A stretch of 64,000 bases of DNA from JAUVUV01 sp964548275 (GTDB taxonomy: Bacteria; Gemmatimonadota; Glassbacteria; GWA2-58-10), in the NCBI GenBank assembly GCA_964548275.1, contig CAZJQI010000017.1, positions 8,987-72,986 on the forward strand, given 5' to 3'. Each line of letters begins with the position of its first letter. The first letter of the stretch is position 1. Positions 42,718-50,665 of the stretch are shown here, in pieces. The notes under the pieces are model-generated. The model saw only the letters and a list, made by a program, of their open reading frames with translations, ran no database searches and had not been told where the DNA came from. Both the position numbers and the translations under genes were made by a program.

Positions 42718-43917
42718 ATGCTGGAACGAACCAATCACATTTTAGTAAATTGTGACGCAAGAGATTTATCATTTATTGATGATCTAAGTGTGCACTTAGT
42801 AATAACTTCACCCCCATACTGGACACTAAAAAAATATAGAGAGAATGTCGATCAATTAGGAAGCATTGCAGAGTACGAAATTTTCATTGAAGAACTTTCT
42901 AAAATATGGAAAGAGTGCTTTAGAGTATTAGTTCCTGGTGGGAGATTAGTTTGTGTCGTAGGTGATGTTTGCCTATCAAGGAAAAAACATGGCAGACATT
43001 TAATAGTCCCTCTGCATGCAGATATAATTACAAGTTGCAGGAAAATTGGTTTTGATAATCTTAATCCTATTATATGGCATAAAATTTCTAATGCGACCTA
43101 TGAAGTTAAAGGAAAATCGCGGTTTCTTGGAAAACCCTATGAACCTAATGCAATAATAAAAAATGATATAGAATATATATTGATGCAACGCAAACCCGGA
43201 GGTTACAGAAAACCCACTGACGAGCAAAGACTCTTATCAAAAATCACAAAAAAAGAATTTGGTGGATGGTTTAGACAATTCTGGAATATTACAGGCGCTT
43301 CCACAAAAAATCATCCTGCCCCTTTTCCATATGAATTGGCATATCGTTTGGTTAGAATGTTTTCGTTTTATGGTGATACGGTACTTGACCCATTCTGCGG
43401 TACAGGGACAACTATGTTAGCAGCCATGAAAACAGATAGGCACAGTATAGGTGTAGAGATAGACCCTGAATATTGCAGAAGTGCTTTAAACCGTTTAGGT
43501 CAAGAGTCAAACAATTTATTTAACAACGTTGAACTCAAATCTTTAAGTTTTTCAGAAAATCAAAGATTAAGAGTGGTTCGTGATTCTAAGTTAAGTTCCT
43601 GGAGAACTGTTTCAAAAAATGCCATAGAATCTTTCTCAGTAACCTCCAAGTCTAAAAAACTGGTTATTAAAAAATTTCGTACAATCCCTGGCGTGGGAAG
43701 AAAAATCGCTGATGACCTTTGGGAGCTGGGGCTGCACTCCGTGGAGGAGCTAAAAGGCCGGGACCCTGAGGAACTATACAAAAGATTCTGCGAACTAAAG
43801 GGAAGCCGGGTTGACCGCTGTATGCTCTACGTGCTTCGCTGCGCTGTGTACTACGCCTCCAATACCACACACGACCCGCAGCTTCTCAAGTGGTGGAACT
43901 GGAAAGATAAACGGTAA
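42718..43917 (+). CDS. DNA methyltransferase (SPPY) fused to a C-terminal HHH (Cdd1-type) domain
   Basis: Residues 1-300 form a beta-class amino-methyltransferase: motif IV TSPPYW (30-35, typical of N4-cytosine enzymes) precedes SAM motif VLDPFCGTGTT (222-232). From about residue 318 the protein becomes a complete helix-hairpin-helix domain of the 'pathogenicity locus' Cdd1 family: IPGVGRKIADDLWELG, ELYKRFCELKGSRVDR, then the ending KWWNWKDK. Base composition changes at the same place: AT-rich before about 43,680, GC-rich like the resident chromosome after it. The protein is therefore best read as an acquired methyltransferase joined in frame to a resident HHH gene whose own start was lost. 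The ending matches stand-alone family members, which makes chance read-through unlikely. Confidence 0.8.
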   Translation: MLERTNHILVNCDARDLSFIDDLSVHLVITSPPYWTLKKYRENVDQLGSIAEYEIFIEELSKIWKECFRVLVPGGRLVCVVGDVCLSRKKHGRHLIVPLHADIITSCRKIGFDNLNPIIWHKISNATYEVKGKSRFLGKPYEPNAIIKNDIEYILMQRKPGGYRKPTDEQRLLSKITKKEFGGWFRQFWNITGASTKNHPAPFPYELAYRLVRMFSFYGDTVLDPFCGTGTTMLAAMKTDRHSIGVEIDPEYCRSALNRLGQESNNLFNNVELKSLSFSENQRLRVVRDSKLSSWRTVSKNAIESFSVTSKSKKLVIKKFRTIPGVGRKIADDLWELGLHSVEELKGRDPEELYKRFCELKGSRVDRCMLYVLRCAVYYASNTTHDPQLLKWWNWKDKR

Positions 43918-43958
43918 TTTTACTTATAGAATTTTTCCATTCAGTTCGCGAGGTGATT

Positions 43959-45335
43959 ATGATGGGTAAAAAATCTCTCAACCGCCGCAAATTTCTGAAA
44001 AACACCTCTGCCGGAGTGGCCGGAGCGGCGGCTGTTTCCGCAATCGGTGGAGGAGCCCTTTATGCCAGTGTATCCAAAGGGGCCAGCACCCCTGCGATAC
44101 TTGGCGGCACACCGGTACGCACCAAACCTTTCCCATCCTGGCCGGTGTTCGACCGGAGCGATGAGCGGATGTTTTTAGAGGCTTTCCGCAGCAAAAAGTG
44201 GTGCCGTCTCGGGGCCACGAGAGTCGAAGAGTTCGAAAAGCAGTTTGCAGATCTGATGGGCGTGCCGTTCTGCCAGGCCACCAGCAGCGGAACAACCGCG
44301 CTCAACACCTCGCTCAATGCGCTTGGCGTGGGCCCGGGGGATGAGGTTATCGTGCCGCCGTATACTTTCGTGGCAACTATCCAGGTGGTTTTCCAGATGT
44401 TCGCGCTGCCTGTTTTTGTCGATACGGATCCGGAAACGCACATGATAAACACCGATTTGATCGAGGAGCGGATCACCGATCACACGCGGGCAATTATGCC
44501 TGTACACATTGCCGGTGGCGCCTGCGATATGGACAGGATCATGACGATTTCGCAAAAGTACGGTATCCCTGTGCTCGAGGATGCCTGCCAGGCGTGGACG
44601 GGCGAGTGGCATGGCAAAAAACTCGGCTCGATAGGCAAACTCGGCTGTTTCAGCTTTCAGGCCAGCAAGAATCTCAACTCAGGCGAAGGCGGGGCGATAA
44701 TCAGCTCGGACCGCGAAATGTTCGAGATGTGCTCCTCATATACGAACAACGGCAGGCCTGCCGGGACGCAGAGGTCGACCCTTTCCGGGTATCCCAACCC
44801 GGGCTCCAACCACCGGATGACCGAGTTCCAGGGAGCCGCGCTACTTGGCCAGATGCGCCGCCTGGAGGAGCAGACCGAACACCGCAACCGGATGGGTGCC
44901 TATCTGGACAAGCTGCTCGAGGATATCCCCGGGATTTCCCCTGCGAAAAAGTACACGGGGCAAACCCGCCATGCCTACCATCTGTACATGATGAATTACG
45001 ACAAGAATCATTTCAGCGGCCTGCCCAAGGGTAAATTCACAGCCGCGCTGGAGGCCGAGGGAATCCAGAATATATCCACCGGATACGGAATTCCGCCGCT
45101 GAACAAGCAGGGATTCGTTGAAAAACGCCTTGCCTCCCGTGCTTTCAGGAATGCCTACTCTGCTGAAAGGCTGGCCAGGTACAGGAAAGAGAACGAATGC
45201 CCGGAAAACGACAGGCTCTGCAAGGAGACCGGGATCTGGCTGTTCCAGAGCGTGCTGCTGGGGAGCAAGAAAGACATGGAGGATATTGCCGTGGCGATAG
45301 TGAAGATCCAGAAAAACTCGGCAAAGCTGGTGTAA
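43959..45335 (+). CDS. Tat-exported DegT/DnrJ/EryC1/StrS aminotransferase
   Basis: A 458-residue PLP aminotransferase of the sugar-aminotransferase family. The PLP lysine is in FQASKNLNSGEGG (Lys237), preceded by DACQAW and the TSSGTTAL substrate loop. Unusually, it starts with a twin-arginine signal (LNRRKFLKN then an Ala/Gly-rich hydrophobic stretch), so it is exported folded with its cofactor. ATG 43959 is placed five bases after GAGG; a GTG two codons earlier is less likely. Normal DegT enzymes work in the cytoplasm on nucleotide sugars, so the export is odd. Its neighbours (restriction island, gatC) give no pathway. Confidence 0.9.
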   Translation: MMGKKSLNRRKFLKNTSAGVAGAAAVSAIGGGALYASVSKGASTPAILGGTPVRTKPFPSWPVFDRSDERMFLEAFRSKKWCRLGATRVEEFEKQFADLMGVPFCQATSSGTTALNTSLNALGVGPGDEVIVPPYTFVATIQVVFQMFALPVFVDTDPETHMINTDLIEERITDHTRAIMPVHIAGGACDMDRIMTISQKYGIPVLEDACQAWTGEWHGKKLGSIGKLGCFSFQASKNLNSGEGGAIISSDREMFEMCSSYTNNGRPAGTQRSTLSGYPNPGSNHRMTEFQGAALLGQMRRLEEQTEHRNRMGAYLDKLLEDIPGISPAKKYTGQTRHAYHLYMMNYDKNHFSGLPKGKFTAALEAEGIQNISTGYGIPPLNKQGFVEKRLASRAFRNAYSAERLARYRKENECPENDRLCKETGIWLFQSVLLGSKKDMEDIAVAIVKIQKNSAKLV

Positions 45336-45383
45336 TAGAAATCAGGCAATCTTTGTATTTTTCTTGTAAAAAAGGAGACCGAA

Positions 45384-45671
45384 TTGGCTGTAAGCAGGGA
45401 AGAGGTAGAGAAAATCGCCAGCCTGGCGAGGCTCGAGCTTGGAGAAGCTGAAACCGAGCGCATGACCAGGGACATGAACGATATCCTGGCCTATATGGAG
45501 AAACTGGGCGAGGTGGACACAGAGAACGTGAGCCCGCACTCGTTCCTTGAGGGCAAACAGACTCCTCTGTCGCTGGATAAGGTATCCCGGTTCGGCAATG
45601 TGAGTGCGGCACTTGAGAACGCACCAAAAGCGGAGGGAAGTTTCTTTATCGTGCCCAAGGTTATTGAATAA
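45384..45671 (+). CDS. gatC: Asp/Glu-tRNA amidotransferase subunit C
   Basis: The 95-residue helical subunit stabilises GatA-GatB in the complex that amidates Glu-tRNA(Gln) and Asp-tRNA(Asn). It shows the family's VEKIASLARLEL and DMNDILAYMEKLGEVDT, then the PHSF-type ending. It uses a TTG start at 45384 behind GGAG. gatC, gatA and gatB lie in sequence with a small palindrome before gatA. Confidence 0.93.
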   Translation: MAVSREEVEKIASLARLELGEAETERMTRDMNDILAYMEKLGEVDTENVSPHSFLEGKQTPLSLDKVSRFGNVSAALENAPKAEGSFFIVPKVIE

Positions 45672-45673
45672 CA

Positions 45674-45701
45674 GTAAGGGCACGGCGTGCCGTGCCACTA
45701 C
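45674..45701. repeat. 28-bp palindromic repeat, complete copy
   Basis: GTAAGGGCACGGCG (45674-45687) and TGCCGTGCCACTAC (45688-45701) form a 28-bp dyad whose central 18 bp (45679-45696) are perfect apart from the 2-base centre. It starts GTA and ends TAC. It is in the 62-bp gatC-gatA gap. Confidence 0.72.
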
Positions 45702-45733
45702 ATTGAAAATGATCAAAAAATCGGAGATAAACA

Positions 45734-47170
45734 TTGAGTGAATTACGAAACCTGAGCGGAACGGAACTGGCAGCGGAACTCGCCTCCGGCAAGGTCACGG
45801 CGTGTCAGGTGTGTGAACAATTCCTCTCCGCGATTGAACGAGACAAGCACAACTGCGTGATCTCTGTGCGCAGGGAGGAGGCCCTGGCCGAGGCTGACGA
45901 GGTTGACAGGGCGCGAGAGAGGGGGGAAAAGCTTCCCGCCTATGCCGGGGTTCCATTGATTATAAAAGACAATATAGTTATCAGAGGGAAGCTGCCCACC
46001 ACCTGTGGTTCGAAAATTCTGGCAAATTTTGCCAGCCCGTACGATGCCCACGTGGTGGAAAAGCTAAAGCAAGCAAGAATGATTGTGCTGGGCAAGGCGA
46101 ACATGGACGAGTTCGCCATGGGATCGAGCAACGAGAACAGCGCTTTCGGTCCTGTTCACGGGCCGGTTGACCCGGAGATGGTACCGGGTGGAAGCTCGGG
46201 CGGTTCGGCTACTGCTGTGGCGATGAAACTCGCTCCCCTGGCCCTGGGCTCGGATACCGGCGGCTCGATTCGCCAGCCCGCAGCATTCTGCGGAGTGTTG
46301 GGGCTGAAACCAACTTACGGCAGAGTGAGCCGCTACGGACTGGTGGCATTCGGCAGCAGCCTGGACCAGATCGGTCCCCTGACCCGCACTGTGGAGGACA
46401 CGGCACTGTTGCTTTCGGTAATCGCAGGCCACGACAGGCGCGACTCGACCAGCGCCGATCTCCAGGTTCCCGATTACGCGAGCGCGCTCAATGGCGATAT
46501 AAAGGGGCTGAAAGTCGGGCTGCCAGCCGAATATTCCCCGCCCTCACTGGATTCCAGGATGCGCGAAAAAATAAACGTGCAGGTGGAAAAACTTAAATCT
46601 CTGGGTGCTGAAATCGTGGAACTCAGCCTGCCGCATACCGAGTACGCTATTGCCGCCTATTATATAATCGCCACTGCCGAGGCCAGCGCCAACCTGGCTC
46701 GTTTCGACGGGGTGCGCTACGGCCACCGCAGCCGTGAATCCGGCAACATGATCGACATGTACCGCACCAGCCGAAGTGAGGGGTTCGGAGCTGAAGTCAA
46801 GCGGCGGATCATGCTCGGCACCTATGTGCTCAGCGCTGGCTACTACGACGCCTACTATCTCAAGGCGCAGAAAGTGCGAACCCTGATCACGCAGGATTTT
46901 ACAGAGGCGTTCAAGAGGGTGGATTTGATCCTCACCCCCACCACCCCCACCCCGGCCTGGAGGCTCGGCTCGTTCGAGGACGACCCGGTCAGCATGTATC
47001 TTCAGGACATATTCACAGTGACAGTCAACCTGAGCGGGGTGCCGGCGATCTCGGTGCCAGCCGGAATGGTGGATGGTCTTCCTGTGGGGATCCAGCTTAT
47101 CGGCCGTCATTTCGACGAATCCACCATTCTCAAGGCTGCGGGCAAGCTGGAAGGGGAGGTGCAACAATGA
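45734..47170 (+). CDS. gatA: Asp/Glu-tRNA amidotransferase subunit A
   Basis: The 478-residue amidase hydrolyses glutamine and hands ammonia to GatB. The catalytic triad of the amidase signature is visible: Lys78 in LIIKDNI, the GGSSGGSA loop (about 154-161) and the catalytic serine in [11 protein letters not shown]. It has a TTG start (45734) after CGGAG and ends overlapping gatB by 4 bp (ATGA). The bacterium therefore probably lacks one or both of glutaminyl- and asparaginyl-tRNA synthetases, as is usual in FCB-like genomes; neither gene is in the window. Confidence 0.95.
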   Translation: MSELRNLSGTELAAELASGKVTACQVCEQFLSAIERDKHNCVISVRREEALAEADEVDRARERGEKLPAYAGVPLIIKDNIVIRGKLPTTCGSKILANFASPYDAHVVEKLKQARMIVLGKANMDEFAMGSSNENSAFGPVHGPVDPEMVPGGSSGGSATAVAMKLAPLALGSDTGGSIRQPAAFCGVLGLKPTYGRVSRYGLVAFGSSLDQIGPLTRTVEDTALLLSVIAGHDRRDSTSADLQVPDYASALNGDIKGLKVGLPAEYSPPSLDSRMREKINVQVEKLKSLGAEIVELSLPHTEYAIAAYYIIATAEASANLARFDGVRYGHRSRESGNMIDMYRTSRSEGFGAEVKRRIMLGTYVLSAGYYDAYYLKAQKVRTLITQDFTEAFKRVDLILTPTTPTPAWRLGSFEDDPVSMYLQDIFTVTVNLSGVPAISVPAGMVDGLPVGIQLIGRHFDESTILKAAGKLEGEVQQ

Positions 47171-48612
47171 GCGATCACAACTGGGAAGCGGTTATCGGAC
47201 TCGAGGTTCACGCGCAGCTTAAAACCAGGACAAAAACTTTCTGCCGCTGCAGCACTCATTTCGGCGACGACCCGAACAGCAATGTCTGCCCGGTCTGTCT
47301 GGGGCTGCCGGGCGCACTGCCTGTGCTCAACCGCGAGGCTGTCACAATGGCAGTGAAAGCTGCTCTGGCTTTCGGTGCCACTGTTCATCAACAGTCGATT
47401 TTCGCCCGCAAAAACTACTTTTACCCGGACCTTCCCAAGGGCTACCAGATAAGCCAGTACGAAAAGCCTTTCTCCACAGGCGGTGCGGTGGATGCCCGCC
47501 TGGAGGACGGCACGACAAAGGCGATCCGTCTGATAAGGGTCCATCTGGAGGAGGATGCCGGTAAAAGCCTTCATGCGATCACCGAGGCCGGCACCGCGGT
47601 TGATCTCAACCGCTGCGGCACCCCGCTGATCGAGATTGTCTCCGAGCCTGACATTCGCTCAGCAGCCGAGGCTTATGCTTTCCTCTACCGCCTTCGCCAG
47701 ACCTTGCTCTACCTGGAAGTCTGCGACGGCAACATGGAGGAAGGGAGCCTTCGCTGCGACGCCAATATCTCCGTGCGCAAAAAGGGAATCAAAGAATTCG
47801 GCACCCGCACCGAGGTGAAAAACCTGAATTCATTCCGCGGTGTGGAGCGGGCGATCAATTTCGAGGCAGAGCGCCAGATCAGCGTTCTGGAATCGGGCGG
47901 GCAGGTGGATCAGGAAACCCTTCTCTGGGATGCAGACCGCCAGGTAGTACGGTCGATGCGCACCAAGGAGGAAGCCAACGATTACCGCTACTTCCCTGAC
48001 CCCGATCTTCTGCCCCTGGTGATCGACAGTGTCTGGATCGACGATATCCGTGCCTCGCTTCCCGAACTTCCCGGGGCGCGTGAAAAACGATTCGTAGAAC
48101 AATACGGGCTGCCCGAATACGATGCAAACGTGCTCACCGCCACTAAAGAAGTGGCCGACTATTTCGAGGAAACAGTCAAGCTTGCCCAGGCAACAGAGCC
48201 GAAAAAGGTGAGCAACTGGATCATGAGCGAGGTGCTCGCTGTGCTGGGTGAGAAAAATATCGAAATCACCGAATTCGAGGTCAAACCTGACCGGCTTGCC
48301 GGGATGTTCGGGCTGATCAATAAAGGCACGATCAGCGGCAAGATCGCCAAGAAAGTATTCGACGAGATGACCAGAACTGAGGCTACGGCAGAGGAAATTG
48401 TCGAAAAGCTCGGCCTGGTGCAGATTTCCGACGAGGGTTCACTCAAGGCTCTGGTGGATAAAGTTATCGAGAACAACCCGGAGCAGGTCGAGGAATACAA
48501 AAGCGGCAGGGAAAAGGTATTCGGCTATTTTGTGGGTCAGGTGATGAGAGAAACCAGAGGCAAAGCCAATCCTCAAATTGTGAATGACCTTCTGCGTAAA
48601 GCGTTAAGCTGA
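47167..48612 (+). CDS. gatB: Asp/Glu-tRNA amidotransferase subunit B
   Basis: A 481-residue transamidase that activates Glu- or Asp-tRNA with ATP. The GatB start [15 protein letters not shown], the zinc-site region [19 protein letters not shown] (two CxC/CxxC pairs), [14 protein letters not shown] and the C-terminal YqeY-like helical domain ([20 protein letters not shown]) are all present. It starts within the gatA stop and is followed by a strong intrinsic terminator. Confidence 0.96.
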   Translation: MSDHNWEAVIGLEVHAQLKTRTKTFCRCSTHFGDDPNSNVCPVCLGLPGALPVLNREAVTMAVKAALAFGATVHQQSIFARKNYFYPDLPKGYQISQYEKPFSTGGAVDARLEDGTTKAIRLIRVHLEEDAGKSLHAITEAGTAVDLNRCGTPLIEIVSEPDIRSAAEAYAFLYRLRQTLLYLEVCDGNMEEGSLRCDANISVRKKGIKEFGTRTEVKNLNSFRGVERAINFEAERQISVLESGGQVDQETLLWDADRQVVRSMRTKEEANDYRYFPDPDLLPLVIDSVWIDDIRASLPELPGAREKRFVEQYGLPEYDANVLTATKEVADYFEETVKLAQATEPKKVSNWIMSEVLAVLGEKNIEITEFEVKPDRLAGMFGLINKGTISGKIAKKVFDEMTRTEATAEEIVEKLGLVQISDEGSLKALVDKVIENNPEQVEEYKSGREKVFGYFVGQVMRETRGKANPQIVNDLLRKALS

Positions 48613-48620
48613 AATCTAAT

Positions 48621-48655
48621 ACCGGGCGACCAGCCGGCTGCCCGGTTTGGGTTTT
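48621..48655 (+). terminator. intrinsic terminator of gatCAB
   Basis: ACCGGGC (48621-48627) and GCCCGGT (48640-48646) form a strong stem with a 12-nt loop that can extend by AGCC/GGCT, followed by TTTGGGTTTT. It lies directly after gatB and before a convergent gene. Confidence 0.8.
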
Positions 48656-49676
48656 ACTTTCGTCCTGTTCTGAGCAACCGGGATTTGACTGCGTTAAGGA
48701 TATATGCCGGGCTCCATCTTCTGCTATCGTAAGGCAAATCACAGCCCCTGCAGGCCTCGGCCTTTGACGGCATTCCGGAAATCAGGGCCTCCCTCAAAGA
48801 TTGATATTCAATCGAATTCCAAATATCCCAGAGAGAGTCCACTTCGAAAACATTGCCGAGAACAGTTTTGGAGCTTAAATCACGGCAGCAGGGCACAACA
48901 TCCCCACACCAGGTGATATTAAAATTAAACCACGGATAAGGGCACAGCCTGTATTTGCCACCACCCCTTTTTATTCTATCAGGTAATTTTACCGTGCCGG
49001 TCATATTGTGGAAAATACGCCTGCTGTATTTTACCCGCGGTGAATCCACGCCTTTAAACATCTCCTTGAGTTTCAGAAAAAGTATGCCCTGCTGCTCGGA
49101 GTCCGATACGCAATAAGCTGTTATGTCGCAGATATCTACCGAAATCAGTCCTGTATCTGCAGCTTTACGCAGGATATATCGCAGATTTTCGAGAACAGTC
49201 TCATGTGAGCCGCCAAACCCGCGGTATTTATCGAAAAGTTCTTTTTCGGAGGTAAAATCGACACAGATATTAAATCTTACTCCACTCGAAACCAGGGAGT
49301 CGATCTTATCAGGCGTTGCCAGATAACCATTCGAAGCGAATTTTATGATAAATTTCATTCTGTGGGCCATCTTGAGAAACTCAACGAATTGCTCATTGAC
49401 AAACGGTTCTCCGTCATGTGTAAATGAAATTTTCCTGTTTCCTGGATCCGGATAGAAATCCCTGACAACCCTCTCCAGAATTTTTCTGCACTGCTCCAGA
49501 CCCATTTTTCCTCTCTCAATCTCACCATTTTTTGTCCACGTTTGCGGGCAGAAAGAACATTTGAAATTGCATATATTCGTCGGTTCCAGACTAATCTGTA
49601 TTGGTGGCCCTGAAAGCTTTCTTTTTCTTAACAGGTATTCGTAAGCGTTAAGAGCAAGTCTCAGCATACTGTTCAA
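48654..49676 (-). CDS. radical SAM protein with SPASM-type C-terminus
   Basis: A 340-residue protein with the radical SAM site NICNFKCSFCPQTW (CxxxCxxC, about 33-43), the FTHDGEPF loop in place of GGEP, and a C-terminal SPASM-like region of cysteines (LCPYPWFNFNITWCGDVVPCC, GCDLPYD) that binds auxiliary clusters. Such enzymes modify peptides or build cofactors or sugars. A TTG start at 49676 follows GAGGAAA; an ATG three codons on is an alternative. No peptide substrate was found next to it. It sits beside the second cloverleaf element. Confidence 0.88.
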   Translation of the reverse strand: MNSMLRLALNAYEYLLRKRKLSGPPIQISLEPTNICNFKCSFCPQTWTKNGEIERGKMGLEQCRKILERVVRDFYPDPGNRKISFTHDGEPFVNEQFVEFLKMAHRMKFIIKFASNGYLATPDKIDSLVSSGVRFNICVDFTSEKELFDKYRGFGGSHETVLENLRYILRKAADTGLISVDICDITAYCVSDSEQQGILFLKLKEMFKGVDSPRVKYSRRIFHNMTGTVKLPDRIKRGGGKYRLCPYPWFNFNITWCGDVVPCCRDLSSKTVLGNVFEVDSLWDIWNSIEYQSLREALISGMPSKAEACRGCDLPYDSRRWSPAYILNAVKSRLLRTGRK

Positions 49677-49731
49677 GACGGATTTCCTCAGGTTGATTTA
49701 ACTGAAAACTGATTGGAACAATACCGGGCAA

Positions 49732-49886
49732 GGGGGGCACGGCAAAGCTTCGCTTTGATCGCTCTGCAGGAGGCGGTCTGTTAGCTCGTTTCCAGGTTGC
49801 AAGTATTGGATCGCACCGCTGCAGATGGAATCTTTTTCAGGCCGCCTCCTGCAGAGCGACGCAACGTTCCGTTGCCCGTGCCCCCC
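49732..49886. repeat. 155-bp cloverleaf-forming inverted-repeat element
   Basis: An outer stem GGGGGGCACGG (49732-49742) / CCGTGCCCCCC (49876-49886) encloses three arms: CAAAGC-TTC-GCTTTG (49743-49757), an 18-bp stem 49759-49776 / 49842-49859 with a 65-nt loop, and GCAACG-TTC-CGTTGC (49861-49875). The arms abut with at most one unpaired base. It mirrors the core at 6945-7029. The stem core is shared with the short 28-bp palindromes. It ends 3 bp before the stop of the HEAT gene, so it may also serve as that operon's terminator. Confidence 0.7.
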
Positions 49887-49888
49887 GC

Positions 49889-50665
49889 TCACCTGGCAGG
49901 TTTCAACAGCTTAGGCATTTCCTCTCCCACTAGCCCGAGAATTTTCAGTGTTTCCGCCGCCGTGAACCTGACCTGGGGGCATGGGTCATCGAGTAGAGAC
50001 CGGATTTTATCTGCCATTTCCGGATTCGGTCGTTTTCCTGAATCGCGCATGAAGATTTTGCCCTGGGCCCAGACAGCCGCCAGACGTACATGTGCTGAAC
50101 TGTCGACTAGAAATGGTGTAAGCAACTGGCTCGACTGTTCGAATCTGCCGAATTCCGCCAGGCAGCGCGCCGCAGGGATAATTAATGATCGCTGACCGCT
50201 ATTCAGATACCGATCAAGTATCGGCTCATCCCCAGGCTGTCCGAGCTTTTCGAATACTGCCAGCAGGAGCGAGACGTAATGAGTATCACCATTTTGGGAA
50301 AGCTCCAGGATCACAGCCTGGCGGGCAGTATCACCGATAGATTCGAGAGCGCGGCGAACGACCTCGAAATGAATCGCCCAGGGAGTATCGAGATGGCAAA
50401 GCAAATCTTGAACCCGCGCTTCACCACTTTCGGCAAGAAGAGCGATCAGGCTGTCGCGCTGCTCAGGTTGGGAATAAAAAACTTTCGGACTGCCAGCCTG
50501 TTCCACCAGGTCTGCTAATGGAACCTCAGCTCTCGCCTGCCACGGCACTCCGACAGTCACATAAAGCGATAACAGCGGAAGAAATTTACCTGTTAAACGG
50601 CAGGTCCACCATGGCGCCCCAGGTGCCGGAACGGATAATCTGTCCTTGGATTCGCCTGTTGCCAT
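49889..50665 (-). CDS. exported HEAT-repeat protein
   Basis: A 258-residue protein of alpha-helical HEAT-type repeats (about 70-245: FEVVRRALESIGD, HVRLAAVWAQGKI, QVRFTAAETLKILG), which form a binding scaffold. A hydrophobic segment (KFLPLLSLYVTVGVPW) ending QARA resembles a signal sequence but is preceded by about 25 residues, so the start is uncertain. The ATG at 50665 is selected because GGAG lies nine bases upstream. Its first 80 bp overlap the end of the solenoid-protein gene, which points to coupling. Probably assembles with the neighbouring repeat protein outside the cytoplasm. Confidence 0.7.
   Translation of the reverse strand: MATGESKDRLSVPAPGAPWWTCRLTGKFLPLLSLYVTVGVPWQARAEVPLADLVEQAGSPKVFYSQPEQRDSLIALLAESGEARVQDLLCHLDTPWAIHFEVVRRALESIGDTARQAVILELSQNGDTHYVSLLLAVFEKLGQPGDEPILDRYLNSGQRSLIIPAARCLAEFGRFEQSSQLLTPFLVDSSAHVRLAAVWAQGKIFMRDSGKRPNPEMADKIRSLLDDPCPQVRFTAAETLKILGLVGEEMPKLLKPAR

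Noticed and set aside
43560..43781. Stop/frameshift between methyltransferase and HHH halves
   Set aside because: The frame is continuous from 42718 to 43917 with no stop, so a true fusion is read rather than two genes.
49698..49892. 64-codon minus-strand frame
   Set aside because: It lies wholly within the inverted-repeat element, whose structure explains it.
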